From JACVRM01 sp963839815 (GTDB taxonomy: Bacteria > Actinomycetota > Thermoleophilia > Gaiellales > Gaiellaceae), in contig CAWIWF010000007.1 of the NCBI GenBank assembly GCA_963839815.1, positions 62,001 through 126,000 of the forward strand: DNA of 64,000 nt, given 5' to 3'. Below are positions 52,229 to 62,000 of this stretch, piece by piece. The position numbers and the translations under genes are program-made. Below the pieces are notes generated by a model that saw nothing but the letters and a program-made list of their open reading frames with translations, searched no databases and was not told the origin of the DNA. Within the stretch, counting starts at the first letter, position 1. Each line of letters starts with the position of its first letter.

Positions 52229-53010
52229 CGCCTCTACCGCCCGCCCGTCGCAAGCTCGGCCAGCACTTCCTCGTCGACGAGAACATCCTCGGCGTCATCG
52301 GCCGGCTCTCCGAGCTCTCGAGCGAGGACGTCGTGCTCGAGATCGGCCCCGGCACCGGCATCCTCACCGCCTACCTCGCCGAGCGGGTCGCTCTCGTCCA
52401 CGCCGTCGAGCTCGACCGCTCGCTGGGGCCGGGCCTCGAAGCTCGTTTCGGCGGCGAGGACACCGTCCGGCTCCTGTTCGGCGACGCGCTTCGCCTCGAC
52501 CTCGCTGCCCTCGTCCCGGCCCCGACGAAGCTCGTGGCGAACCTTCCCTACAACGTCGCGACTCCCCTCGTCGCCGAGAGTCTCGGCGGGCTTCCGACCG
52601 TGCAGCACTGGTGCGTGATGGTGCAGCTGGAGGTCGCTCAGAGGTTCTTCGCCAAGCCGGCGACGAAGGCGTACGGCGCCGTTTCGGTGCTCGTGCAGCT
52701 GGCGACGGAGCGGACCGGCTTCCACGCGGTCTCGCGCATGGTCTTCCGTCCGCGGCCGAATGTCGACTCGGCGCTCGTCGCGTTTCGACGGCGCCGGCTC
52801 CCCGAGGGCTGGGACAGCATCAAGCGCCTGGTCGAGGGGGCCTTCGCGCATCGCCGCAAGACGCTGCCGAACTCGCTCGCCCTCGCGGGCCTCGCCGGGC
52901 GCGAGCACGCTGCGTCGGCGCTCGGCGCGATCGGAAGGCCCGCGGCGGCGAGGGCCGAGGAGCTCGCTCCCGGCGACTTCCTGGCGCTGCGCGACGCGCT
53001 CGAGCGGTGA
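52225..53010 (+). CDS. rsmA: 16S rRNA dimethyladenosine transferase
   Basis: Dimethylates A1518 and A1519 of 16S rRNA (KsgA); 261 residues. Motifs: RKLGQHFLVDENIL, VVLEIGPGTGILTAYLAERV, VHAVELDRSLG, LFGDALRLDL, LVANLPYNVATPLV (NLPY catalytic) and FRPRPNVDSALV. The GTG start overlaps tatD (GTGA). The stop in turn overlaps the GTG of a 49-codon proline-rich frame that I do not call as a gene. Confidence 0.96.
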   Translation: MTPLPPARRKLGQHFLVDENILGVIGRLSELSSEDVVLEIGPGTGILTAYLAERVALVHAVELDRSLGPGLEARFGGEDTVRLLFGDALRLDLAALVPAPTKLVANLPYNVATPLVAESLGGLPTVQHWCVMVQLEVAQRFFAKPATKAYGAVSVLVQLATERTGFHAVSRMVFRPRPNVDSALVAFRRRRLPEGWDSIKRLVEGAFAHRRKTLPNSLALAGLAGREHAASALGAIGRPAAARAEELAPGDFLALRDALER

Positions 53011-53414
53011 GCCCGCGTCCCGCCGAGCCGCCGACGTCTTGCTCGCCCGGTGACGGGGAGACGCCGAGCCCGAGCCCGAGTCCGGTGCTCGCCGTGCCCG
53101 GGCCGTCGATCACCTGGTGCGCGTCAGCCCCGGCGCCAGGTTCTCACCGCCGCTGACGCACCGCCAGCCGACTGCATCGCCGCGAGCGCCGAGCCCCAAT
53201 GAGAGAGGGCGCGCCTCTCGCGACGCCCGGACATGTCCGCACTGGACAGCTCCCTCGGGGCCGGCCGCGGGCCTCCCTCCGTGCTCGACGCTAGCGCGCA
53301 CCGGCGCACGGATGGGTGACCGGAGTGTGTCGAGGTCGTGTCGAAGGGACGCGTCGCTCTCCATCCGAACGGCCTGTTACGAGCGCGGGCGGACCTCCCA
53401 CTACAGTCCGCGCG
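53011..53414. other. 404-nt spacer between rsmA and ispE
   Basis: No convincing gene. A 49-codon frame (GTG 53007, overlapping the rsmA stop) encodes a low-complexity Pro/Ser/Gly peptide (GETPSPSPSPVLAVPGP) that may be the remnant of a wall-associated protein. Minus-strand frames have no domain features. The right end holds the ispE promoter box TACAGT (53402-53407). Confidence 0.5.
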
Positions 53415-54242
53415 ATGCCGCCTCCCTCGCGGGCCTCCGCCACGGCGAAGATCAACCTCGCGCTGGTCGTCGGCGAGCTGCGGCCCGACGGTCTCCACCC
53501 GGTCGCGACCGTGCTGCAGCGGGTCGCGCTCGCCGACCGCGTCGCCCTCGAAGGCGCTCTGGCCCTTCGGGTCACCGGCTTCGACGGCGACACGCTGGTC
53601 CGTCGGGCGCTGAGCTCGCTGGGGGAGCGGGCGGGCGTGCGACCGACATGGCACGTGCACCTCGACAAGCGTGTCCCCGTCGCCGCAGGTCTCGGGGGCG
53701 GGAGCTCCGACGCCGCGACGGCTCTCCGCCTCGCGAACGACAGCCTCCCCGCGCCGTTGCCCGAGGCGGAGCTGCACGCACTTGCTGCGACCATCGGCGC
53801 CGACGTGCCCTTCTTCCTGACTGCCGGACCGCAGCTCGGGCAGGGCACGGGCACGGAGCTCACGGCGCTCCGCTTGCCCTCCGACTACTGGGTGCTGCTG
53901 CTCCTGCCACACCGTGCGGCGAAGGCCTCGACCGCCGCCGTTTACGGGGAGTTCGACGCGTCTGGTCGCGCGGCCCGCTTCGCCAAGCGCCGCGGGGCAC
54001 TGCTCGAGGCGCTGGAGCGGGTCACCACCGCAGCCGACCTCGCCGGCCTCCCGCCCAACGACCTCGCCGACTCGCCGTACGCCGCCCGGCTGAGGGAGCT
54101 GGGGGCGTTTCGCGCCGACGTCTCGGGTGCCGGCCCCGCGCTCTACGGCCTCTTCCGGGACCGCGACTCGGCATCGTCTGCAGCCCGCGCCCTGGCCTCC
54201 CTCGGGCGCACCTGGGTGACGGTGCCAGCGTGGTACGGTTGA
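53415..54242 (+). CDS. ispE: 4-diphosphocytidyl-2-C-methyl-D-erythritol kinase
   Basis: GHMP kinase of the non-mevalonate isoprenoid pathway; 275 residues. Motifs: ATAKINLALVVGELRPDGLHPV (motif 1), PVAAGLGGGSSDAATALRL (ATP loop) and VSGAGPALYGLF (motif 3). The ATG lies 7 nt after TACAGT with no ribosome site, so it is probably leaderless; longer upstream extensions lack homology. No other isp gene is in the window. Confidence 0.94.
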   Translation: MPPPSRASATAKINLALVVGELRPDGLHPVATVLQRVALADRVALEGALALRVTGFDGDTLVRRALSSLGERAGVRPTWHVHLDKRVPVAAGLGGGSSDAATALRLANDSLPAPLPEAELHALAATIGADVPFFLTAGPQLGQGTGTELTALRLPSDYWVLLLLPHRAAKASTAAVYGEFDASGRAARFAKRRGALLEALERVTTAADLAGLPPNDLADSPYAARLRELGAFRADVSGAGPALYGLFRDRDSASSAARALASLGRTWVTVPAWYG

Positions 54243-54245
54243 GCC

Positions 54246-54623
54246 GTGGTTCACGGCGCGCCCGAGCTCGAGCGGCGGCCGACCCTCGAGCACGGGACGA
54301 CGCGATCGAGCCGCTGGCTGCGCGAGAACCGCGTCAAGATCGCGCTCTGGATCGCGGTCGTCGAGGGCATCCTGGTGCTTGTTGGGGTCGTGCCGCGGCT
54401 GGCCGCCCTCGCCGTCGCCCTGCTCGTGATCGCCGGCTACTTCGCGCTTGGCCGCGGCCTGGCGATGCCAGCCGCCCGCCAGACGGCCTGGATCGCTGCT
54501 GCCTCACAGGCGTTCGTCGCGCTCGTGCCGGTGCTCGCGATCATCCTCGGCACGCTCGCCCTGATCGCCGTCGGCCTGATCGCCGTTGTCGCCCTCGTTC
54601 TGCTGTTCGGCGACCGCCGGTGA
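54246..54623 (+). CDS. Small membrane protein
   Basis: A 125-residue protein with a charged N-terminus (RRPTLEHGTTRSSRWLRENRV) and three hydrophobic segments: IALWIAVVEGILVLVGVVP, LAALAVALLVIAGYFALG, and a long terminal one (FVALVPVLAIILGTLALIAVGL). It has no catalytic motif. The GTG start lies 6 nt after TACGGT, which itself spans the end of ispE, so it may have its own leaderless transcript. It precedes the tRNA gene by 30 nt. Confidence 0.7.
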   Translation: MVHGAPELERRPTLEHGTTRSSRWLRENRVKIALWIAVVEGILVLVGVVPRLAALAVALLVIAGYFALGRGLAMPAARQTAWIAAASQAFVALVPVLAIILGTLALIAVGLIAVVALVLLFGDRR

Positions 54624-54653
54624 GCGGCCCGCGTGGCAGACTGCCGCTGCGAG

Positions 54654-54727
54654 TGGGGCGTAGCCAAGTGGTAAGGCAGCGGGTTTTGGTCCCGCGATCC
54701 CAGGTTCGAATCCTGGCGCCCCAGCCA
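54654..54727 (+). tRNA. tRNA-Gln (anticodon UUG)
   Basis: The cloverleaf can be drawn completely: acceptor TGGGGCG/CGCCCCA, D-stem GCC/GGC, anticodon stem GCGGG/CCCGC with loop TT-TTG-GT (anticodon TTG in DNA), 4-nt variable region, T-stem CCAGG/CCTGG with TTCGAAT, discriminator G and an encoded CCA. It lies between a membrane-protein gene and glmU on the same strand. Confidence 0.97.
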
Positions 54728-54743
54728 TCTCACTGACACCCTC

Positions 54744-56063
54744 ATGACGAAACTCGCCGCCGTCGTCTTGGCCGCCGGACTCGGCACGCGGATGCGCTCG
54801 GCCACGCCCAAGCACCTCCATCCGCTGCTCGGCCGCCGCATGGTCGACTGGGTGCTCGAGGCCGTGCGGCCGCTCGGCGCCGAGCCCCTCGTGGTCGTCG
54901 TCTCGAAGGAGACGCAGTCGGCGCTGGACGTGGAGACGACCGCGCTCCAGGCGGAGCCCCGCGGCACCGGGGACGCGGCCGCGTCGGCCCGGGACGCACT
55001 CGCCGGCTTCGACGGTGATGTCCTGGTGGCCCCCGGCGACTCGCCGCTGCTCACCAGCGAGCTCCTGAGCCAGCTCGTCGAGGCGCATCGCCGCGAGCGC
55101 CCGGCGGTGACGGTCCTCTCGTACGAGCCTCCCGGCGACCTGCCGTACGGGCGCATCGTCCGGGACGGCGACGGTGAGCTCAGCGCGATCGTGGAGGACG
55201 GTGACGCGACCCCGGAGCAGCGCGCCGTTCGCGAGCTCAACGCCTCGCTCTACGTGTTCAGCGCCGGCGATCTCTGGTGGGCGCTCGACCGGCTCGATGC
55301 CGGCAACGCCCAGGGCGAGCTCTATCTGACCGACACCATCGCCCACCTGGTCGCCGACGGGCGCCGTGCGCTCGTCCACCGCACCGAGGATCCGCGCTCG
55401 CCGGACGGTGTCAACACCCGCGCCGAGCTCGCCGCCGCGGCGGCGACGCTGCGCGACCGCCTCAACGCGGCGCACCTGGCTGCCGGAGCCGGCATCGTCG
55501 ATCCCGCCACCACCTGGATCGAGCCCACGGTGACCCTGGCAGCCGACTGCGTCGTGCATCCGTTCACGGTGCTGCGAGGGGGAACGGCGGTCGGAGCGGG
55601 TGCCGAGGTCGGGCCGCACGTGGTCGCCGTCGACGCCGATATCGGTCCCGGGACACTCGTGGGACCGTTCTGTTACCTTCGCCCCGGCACGGTGCTCGGC
55701 GCAGGAGCGAAGGCCGGCACCTTCGTCGAGCTCAAGAACACCACCGTCGGCGAGCGCACGAAAGTCCCCCACCTGTCCTACATCGGAGACGCCGAGATCG
55801 GACCGGACTCGAACATCGGCGCGGGTGGCATCACCGTCAACTACCCGCACCGGCCGGGACGGGCCAAGGGCCGCACCCGGATCGGCGCAAACGTCAGGAC
55901 CGGTGTCCAGAATGCGTTCGTGGCTCCCGTCGAGATCGGAGACGACGTCTGGATCGCCGCCGGCTCCGTGGTGACGGACGACGTGCCACCGGGATCACTC
56001 GCAGGCTTCCCACCCCGTCAGGTCACGAAAGAGGGCTATGTCTACGACCAGCGAGACGATTGA
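54744..56063 (+). CDS. glmU: Bifunctional UDP-GlcNAc pyrophosphorylase / glucosamine-1-phosphate N-acetyltransferase
   Basis: Makes UDP-GlcNAc for peptidoglycan; 439 residues. The N-terminal uridyltransferase domain has VVLAAGLGTRMRSATPKHLHPLLGRRMVDW, GTGDAAASARDAL, PGDSPLLT and YGRIVRD. The C-terminal left-handed beta-helix (about 240-430) has hexapeptide repeats and the acetyltransferase signature AGTFVELKNTTVGERTKVPHLSYIGDAEIGPDSNIGAG plus NYPHRPG. The ATG is 17 nt after the tRNA. Its last 26 nt overlap the prs start. Confidence 0.97.
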   Translation: MTKLAAVVLAAGLGTRMRSATPKHLHPLLGRRMVDWVLEAVRPLGAEPLVVVVSKETQSALDVETTALQAEPRGTGDAAASARDALAGFDGDVLVAPGDSPLLTSELLSQLVEAHRRERPAVTVLSYEPPGDLPYGRIVRDGDGELSAIVEDGDATPEQRAVRELNASLYVFSAGDLWWALDRLDAGNAQGELYLTDTIAHLVADGRRALVHRTEDPRSPDGVNTRAELAAAAATLRDRLNAAHLAAGAGIVDPATTWIEPTVTLAADCVVHPFTVLRGGTAVGAGAEVGPHVVAVDADIGPGTLVGPFCYLRPGTVLGAGAKAGTFVELKNTTVGERTKVPHLSYIGDAEIGPDSNIGAGGITVNYPHRPGRAKGRTRIGANVRTGVQNAFVAPVEIGDDVWIAAGSVVTDDVPPGSLAGFPPRQVTKEGYVYDQRDD

Positions 56064-57117
56064 GCTGAGCCAGCTGCCGGGGCTGGAGCCGGCCGACGCG
56101 GGGCGAGCCCCTCGCGCCGAGTCGAATCCCGCTCACTTCATCGAGCGCGGCCCGCAGCGCCGCCTGATGCTCTTCTCCGGGCGCTCGCACCCGGAGCTCG
56201 CGGCGAAGATCGGCGAGAAGCTCGGCATCGAGCTCGGCGGAGTCACGCTCAAGACCTTCGCCAACGGCGAGGCCTACTGCCGCTTCGAGGAGTCGATCCG
56301 CGGCGCCGACGTCTTCCTCGTCCAGACGGGCTGCGATCCCGTCGACTCGAACCTGATGGAGCTGCTGTTCATGATCCAGGCCGCCCAACTGGGCTCGGCA
56401 AAGCGGATTACGGCCGTCATGCCGCTCTTTCCCTACGCGCGGCAGGACCGGAAGGCGCGGCCGCGCGAGCCGATCAGCGCCCGGCTCGTCGCCGACTTCC
56501 TGCAGACCGCGGGCGCCGACCGCGTGCTGACCATGGATCTCCACGCCGGACAGATCCAGGGCTTCTTCAACATCCCGGTCGACCACATGATCGCCATGCC
56601 GCTGTTCGCGACCCACTTCCGCAGCCAGGGGCTGATCGGCAACGACGTCGTCTCCGTCTCGCCCGACCCGGGCCGCGCCAAGCGGGCGGTCAGCTTCGGC
56701 GAGCTGCTCGAGGCGCCCTTCGCGATCATGCACAAGACGCGGCCCGAGCACGACCAGGCCGAGGTCACCGAGGTGACGGGGCGCGTGCGGGGCAAGGTCG
56801 CGATCATGGGCGACGACCGCATCGACACGGGCGGCACGCTCATCGCCGGCGCGCGGGCGTTGCGCGAGCACGGTGTGGAGGCCGTCTACGCGTTCGCGAC
56901 GCACGGCATCTTCGCCGGCGACGCCCTCGAACGGCTCGCGGAGGCAGAGGAGATCGACGCGATCGCGGTCACCGACACCGTCCCGATCGACCCGACACGC
57001 CGGCCGGACAAGCTCACCGTGCTGAGCGTGTCCGGGCTGCTGGCCGAGACGATATGGAACGTCTTCTCGGACGAGTCCGTGTCGGCGATCTTCGCAGGCG
57101 AGAACCAGCTCTTCTGA
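56038..57117 (+). CDS. prs: Ribose-phosphate pyrophosphokinase (PRPP synthase)
   Basis: Forms PRPP from ribose 5-phosphate and ATP; 359 residues, about 35 more than usual at the N-terminus. Motifs: LMLFSGRSHPELAAKIGEKL, FANGEAYCRFEESIRGADVF, MPLFPYARQDRKARPREPISARLVADFL, MDLHAGQIQGFFNIPVDH, the PRPP loop GDDRIDTGGTLIAGA. It starts with ATG inside glmU (26-nt overlap) behind GAGGG, giving the common glmU-prs pair. A hairpin terminator follows. Confidence 0.96.
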   Translation: MSTTSETIELSQLPGLEPADAGRAPRAESNPAHFIERGPQRRLMLFSGRSHPELAAKIGEKLGIELGGVTLKTFANGEAYCRFEESIRGADVFLVQTGCDPVDSNLMELLFMIQAAQLGSAKRITAVMPLFPYARQDRKARPREPISARLVADFLQTAGADRVLTMDLHAGQIQGFFNIPVDHMIAMPLFATHFRSQGLIGNDVVSVSPDPGRAKRAVSFGELLEAPFAIMHKTRPEHDQAEVTEVTGRVRGKVAIMGDDRIDTGGTLIAGARALREHGVEAVYAFATHGIFAGDALERLAEAEEIDAIAVTDTVPIDPTRRPDKLTVLSVSGLLAETIWNVFSDESVSAIFAGENQLF

Positions 57118-57123
57118 GCGTTA

Positions 57124-57140
57124 GGGAGCCTCTGGCTCCC
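57124..57140 (+). terminator. Hairpin after prs
   Basis: GGGAGCC-TCT-GGCTCCC, a 7-bp perfect stem 7 nt after the prs stop, followed by CCC and no T run. A weak intrinsic terminator or 3' stabiliser. Confidence 0.5.
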
Positions 57141-57252
57141 CCACGCCTCGTACCTCGCAGGGGCCGGTCGTGCGCGATCTCTGGGCGGAGCCGGCCTGTG
57201 CCGGGCGCAGCCGCCCAGCGGCTCCCGCGCATCTGATCGGCGAGGGCCCGCT

Positions 57253-57270
57253 GGGGAAGCGGGTTTCCCC
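57253..57270. repeat. Partial member of the GGGGAA..TTCCCC hairpin family
   Basis: GGGGAAGC-GG-GTTTCCCC preceded by CGAGGGCCCGCT, closely matching CGAGGGGGCCCGCGG-GGGAAACC at 23575. It lacks the second hairpin and the GCGACTAG end. It lies 11 nt before the TACACT box of rplY. Confidence 0.45.
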
Positions 57271-57296
57271 GCGCCGGGCGCTACACTCTCCCGCCG

Positions 57297-58007
57297 ATGG
57301 CCGAAGACCGCGTCACTCTGGAGGTCGCAGAGCGCGAGGAGCGCGGCTCCGCTGCGGTCCGGCGGCTCCGCCAGCAGGGCGTCATCCCCGGCGTGATCTA
57401 CGGCGCGGGCCAGGACGGCTACTCGATCAGCGTCGCCGAGCGCGACCTGCGCCAGGCGCTGACGACACACCACGGTCTGAACGCCATCCTCGACGTGAAG
57501 GTCAACGGCGAGACGAAGCCCGTGATCCTCAAGGAGTACCAGCGAGATCCGATTACGGGGCGCGTCGCGCACATCGATCTTGTCGTCGTGCGGCTCGACC
57601 GGGTCATTCAGACGACCGTCGGAGTCGAGCTGATCGGCGAGTCCCCGGGTGTTCGCGAGGGCGGCGCCCTGCAGCAGGTGGCGCGCGAGATCACGGTCGA
57701 GGCGCTGCCACTCGAGGTGCCGGACCGCATCGAGGCCGACATCAGCGGGCTGGCGATCGGCGACTCCCTGCGGCTCGCCGACCTGCCCGAGCTGCCCGGC
57801 GTCCGGTTCGTCGACGACCCGGAGGAGACTGTCCTCGTCACGGTGACCGTTCCGACGAAGGTCGAGGAGCCCGAGGACGTGCTCGAGGAGGGCGAGGAGC
57901 TCGAGGAGGGCGAGGTTCCTCCGGAGGAGCGCGCCGAGGGTGGCGCCGACGAGGCTGCCGAGCCGGACGCAGATGCGGCCGGCGAGCCTGGCACCGTCGA
58001 GGGTTAA
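57297..58007 (+). CDS. rplY: Ribosomal protein bL25, Ctc form
   Basis: Binds 5S rRNA; 236 residues. The N-terminal L25 domain has VTLEVAEREERGSAAVRRLRQQGVIPGVIYGAGQDG and KVNGETKPVILKEYQRDPITGRVAHIDL. The C-terminal TL5/Ctc extension is FVDDPEETVLVTVTVPTKVEE, followed by a very acidic tail of about 50 residues (EEGEELEEGEVPPEERAEG). Ctc proteins are stress-induced in some bacteria. The ATG lies 9 nt after TACACT. It precedes pth, the usual pairing. Confidence 0.95.
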   Translation: MAEDRVTLEVAEREERGSAAVRRLRQQGVIPGVIYGAGQDGYSISVAERDLRQALTTHHGLNAILDVKVNGETKPVILKEYQRDPITGRVAHIDLVVVRLDRVIQTTVGVELIGESPGVREGGALQQVAREITVEALPLEVPDRIEADISGLAIGDSLRLADLPELPGVRFVDDPEETVLVTVTVPTKVEEPEDVLEEGEELEEGEVPPEERAEGGADEAAEPDADAAGEPGTVEG

Positions 58008-58067
58008 GCCCTGCGCCTGCTCAGGCGCCGCCGCCGCGACGAGGACGCGCCGCCACCGTCCCTCGAC

Positions 58068-58619
58068 TTGCTGGTCGTCGGACTGGGCAACCCCGGCCGC
58101 CAGTACGCCGGCCACCGCCACAATGTCGGCCAGATGGTGGTCGAGGAGCTGGCCCGCCGCCACGACGGCTCGTTCCGCTCGAAGTTCTCGGGTCGCCTCG
58201 CCGAGGTGCGGATCGACCGACTGCGGCTCGCGCTGCTCGCACCCGAGACGTTCATGAACGAGTCGGGGCGCGCCGTCGTGCCGGCGATGCAGTTCTTTAA
58301 GCTGCCGGCCGACCAGGTGCTGGTCATCCACGACGAGGGCGACTTCGACCTCGGCCGCCTGCAGGTGCGGCTTGGCGGTGGTCTCGCCGGTCACAACGGG
58401 CTGCGGTCGATCGCCCGCCAGCTCGGCAGCCAGGAGTTCGCCCGGCTGCGCGTCGGCGTCGGCCGGCCGGGGCGTGGAGATCACCGTGACCTCGCCGACT
58501 ACGTGCTGTCCGACTTCACGGCCGACGACGATGCCGGCGTGCTCGTGGCGCGGGCAGCGGATGCCGTCGAGAGCGTCGCTCACGATGGTCTCGAAGCCGC
58601 TCAACGGCACTTCAACTGA
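58068..58619 (+). CDS. pth: Peptidyl-tRNA hydrolase
   Basis: Recycles peptidyl-tRNA; 183 residues from the TTG. Motifs: VVGLGNPGRQYAGHRHNVGQMVV with the catalytic His, LLAPETFMNESGRAV, IHDEGDFDLGRLQVRLGGGLAGHNGLRSI and FARLRVGVGRPGRGD. The reading frame is open from directly after the rplY stop; a CTG at 58011 would add an arginine-rich LRLLRRRRRDED stretch. TTG 58068 was kept as the conservative start. Confidence 0.94.
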   Translation: MLVVGLGNPGRQYAGHRHNVGQMVVEELARRHDGSFRSKFSGRLAEVRIDRLRLALLAPETFMNESGRAVVPAMQFFKLPADQVLVIHDEGDFDLGRLQVRLGGGLAGHNGLRSIARQLGSQEFARLRVGVGRPGRGDHRDLADYVLSDFTADDDAGVLVARAADAVESVAHDGLEAAQRHFN

Positions 58620-59029
58620 GCCCGGGGCTCACGCCGGGGCCCCGCGGTACCGCCTGAGCAGCGCACGTGCCTCTGGCAGTCCGCTTCGTTGCAGTTTCGC
58701 GACGGGGACGGCACACATCCGCGCGCCCCTCCTGAGTACGATCGTCGTGGGGAGGAGGCCACGGGCACCTGCGGTGCCTGTCCTCCGGGGACGTGTCCCG
58801 CGGAGACGGGCAGGACGTGCGCCACGCGCACTCGCTCGGGGCCGTGGGTGGAGGCACGAGACAGGCTGCTAGCGCCGGTTCCCTGCAGCCGAGGCGCGAG
58901 GAGGCGGCGTCGGGCTTCTGCTGCCGAGGCACGAGGAGGCTGCGGCGCCGGTTCATTCGACCGAGGAGTCCACTCGAGCGGCCGCGGTTACGATCCAGTC
59001 GCCCGAACGGCGCCGTTCGGGCCTTCGTC
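58620..59029. other. 410-nt spacer rich in short hairpins before mfd
   Basis: No gene is supported. From left to right: a CGGGGC/GCCCCG hairpin right after pth (possible terminator); GGCACC-TGC-GGTGCC and CTCCGGGGAC-GT-GTCCCGCGGAG hairpins near 58770-58800; a degenerate direct repeat of GCCGAGGC(G/A)CGAGGAGGC near 58890 and 58925; a TACGAT box (58989-58994); and a perfect 22-bp palindrome, GCCCGAACGGC followed by its complement, at 59001-59022, just before the mfd ATG. Confidence 0.6.
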
Positions 59030-62000
59030 ATGGACCGACCGGCCGCTTCACCGACCTCGACTCCCGCGCCCGGGACGGACGCGGCGGTGCTCCAGGCGCT
59101 CGCGGCCGAGCTCGCCGGCCACGAGCGCCTCGCAGCCTTCGCGGGCGCGCTCCCGGGCGGCCGCGCCCGCGTCTCCGAGCCGGCGCTGCCGCTGGTGCTC
59201 GCCGCTCTCCACATCCACCTCGGACGCGCCGTCGTCGCGCTCCTGCCAGACGACGCCGACGCACGCGACGCCGCCGAGGCCGCGGCCTGGTACCTGGGCG
59301 GCGACACCGTCGCGCTGCTGCCGAGCCGCGGCGTGCGCTGGGGCTCCGGGCTGGCGCCGCCGCCTCACCTTGTGGGCGAGCGGGCCCGGGCGCTCTCCGT
59401 GCTCGCGCGAGGCGGGCTCGTCTGCGCGTCCGCCCTCGCGCTCGCCGAGGGCGCGCCGCCCGCGGGGGCCAGGCCCGAGCCGCTGGGGCTCGAGGTGGGT
59501 TCCGAGCCCGGGATCGAAGCGCTGGCCGAGGCTCTGGCCCTTGCGGGTTACGAGCGCGTCGAGCGCGTCGAGGAGCGCGGCCACTTCGCTGTGCGAGGCG
59601 GGATCGTCGACGTCTTCCCGACCACGGGGCGGGATCCGCTTCGTGTCGAGCTGTTCGGCGACGAGATCGAGGCTGTGCGCGCGTTCTCGCCCTTCACGCA
59701 GCGCACGCTGCATCCGGTCGAGCACGCGGTCGTCTACCCGGCGGGCGAGCGTCGGCCCGACCCGGCCGAGCCGACCCTTCCCGACGACGGGGACGGTGGG
59801 ATCGCGGCAGTTCCCGCCGACCTCGTGCCGCTGCTCGACCGGCCGCCCGACCTCGTCTGGCAGGCGGACGACGTGCAGGAGATCGTCGCAGAGGAGCTGG
59901 GAGGCGAGCTCGACCTTGCCGGCACCGCACGCCTCGACCCCCTGCCGCAGGGTCAGCCCGTCTCGTTCGAGGCCCAGCGGCCGGCGATCGCGGCGCGCGG
60001 GCTCTCCGAGGCGGAGCACGCGCTGGCCGGGCTCGTCCGCGCCGGGCTGCGCGTCGTCGTCGCGTTCCCCCACCGCGGCGAGGCGATCCGGACACAGTCG
60101 ATGCTCCGCCGCATTACGGCCGAGCTCGTCGACGAGGGGAGCCGGCTTCCGACCGAGCCGGGGCTCGCCTTCGTCGTCGCCCCGCTCCGGCGCGGCTTCG
60201 TCTGGCGAGAGCTCGGGCTCGCCGTCCTGCCCGACACCCAGGTCTTCCGCAAGCGGCCGCCGCGCGCCGATGCCCGGCTCGGCCGCGCGCTGCAGTCATT
60301 CGCCGAGCTGCGTACGGGTGACTACGTCGTCCACGAGGACCACGGCGTCGGCAAGCTCATCTCGTTCGAGACCAAGGAAGTCGCGAGCGTCACCCGCGAT
60401 TATCTCCTGCTCGCCTTCCGCGGCGAGGACCGGCTCTATGTCCCGCACGAGCAGATCGGCAAGGTGTCGCGGTACATCGGCGCCGACGGGCACTCGCCCG
60501 CGCTCTCGAAGCTCGGCGGCAAGGCGTGGGAGCTCATCAAGAACCGCGCGCGCTCCGGCGTCCGCGAGCTGGCCGGGGAGCTGCTGAAGCTCTACGCCGA
60601 GCGGCAGCAGGCCCCGGGCGTCGCCTACGAGCTGGAGCACGAGTGGCTCGCCCGTCTCGAGGCCGAGTTCCCGTATCGCGAGACGGAAGACCAGGCGCGG
60701 GCGATCGAGGTCGTGAAGGAGGATCTCGAGGCGCCGCGGCCGATGGACCGGCTCGTGTGCGGTGACGTCGGCTTCGGCAAGACCGAGGTCGCCGTCCGGG
60801 CCGCGTTCGCCGTCGCGGTCAACAGCCGCCAGACGCTGATGCTCGTGCCGACGACGGTGCTCGCGCAGCAGCACTGGAACACCTTCCGCGAGCGCTTTCG
60901 CGACTTCCCGCTGCGGGTCGAGATGGTGTCGCGCTTCCGCAGGCCGGCCGACGTCAAGGCGGTGCTCGCCGACTTCGCCGAGGGCAAGGTCGACGTCCTC
61001 ATCGGCACGCACCGTGTGCTGTCGCGCGACGTGGTGGCGAAGAACCTCGGGCTCGTGATCGTCGACGAGGAGCAGCGCTTCGGCGTCGCCCAGAAGGAGC
61101 TGCTGCGCTCGCTCCGCCTGGAGCTCGACGTGCTCGCCCTGACCGCCACGCCGATCCCGCGCACGCTCCACATGTCACTGTCGGGACTGCGCGACATCTC
61201 GATCATCGAGACGCCGCCGGAGGGCCGCCGGCCGATCCGCACCTACGTGGGCGAGTACGACGAGGAGCTGATCCGAACCGCGCTCGAGCGAGAGCACGCG
61301 CGTGGGGGCCAGGCGTTCTACCTGCACAACCGCGTCGAGACGATCGACGACGCGGCCGCCCGGCTGCAGGAGCTCTGCCCCGGCCTCCGGTTCCTCGTCG
61401 CCCACGGCCAGATGCCCGAGCGCGAGCTCGAGCAGCGGATGCTGGAGTTCCTGCGCGCCGACGCGGACGTGCTCGTCTCGACGACGATCATCGAGTCGGG
61501 TCTCGACATCCCGGAGGCGAACACGCTGATCGTGGAGCGCGCCGACACGCTCGGGCTCGCCCAGCTCTACCAGATCCGCGGCCGCGTCGGCCGCTCGGAC
61601 GTCGCTGCCCACGCCTACCTCTTGTATCCGGACGCGCAGGAGCTGACGCCGGAGGCGCGGGCGCGGCTCGCCACCCTGGCCGATCACACCGAGCTCGGCG
61701 CCGGCTTTGCGATCGCGATGCGCGATCTCGAGATCCGCGGGGCCGGCGAGCTCCTCGGCGCGGAGCAGTCGGGCCACGTCGCCGCCGTCGGTTTCGAGCT
61801 CTACGTCGAGCTGCTTGCCGAGGCTGTGGCCGAGCTGTCCGGGCAGCGACGGCCGGCCGCGCGCCCCGTGCGCGTCGACGCCCGGGTCGACGCGTACGTG
61901 CCCGCCGACTACATCCCCTCGGAGGCCCAGAAGATCGACCTGCACCGCCGGCTCGCCCTGTCGGAGACCGAGGACGAGCTGCGAGAGCTCCACGCCGCGG

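Noticed and set aside
53007..53156. 49-codon frame overlapping the rsmA stop
   Set aside because: Low-complexity Pro/Ser peptide without a recognisable domain; overlap alone is not enough in such GC-rich DNA.
58612..59307. 231-codon minus-strand frame over the pth-mfd spacer
   Set aside because: Arg/Ser/Ala composition, no domain, overlaps the start of mfd and repeat-rich DNA.
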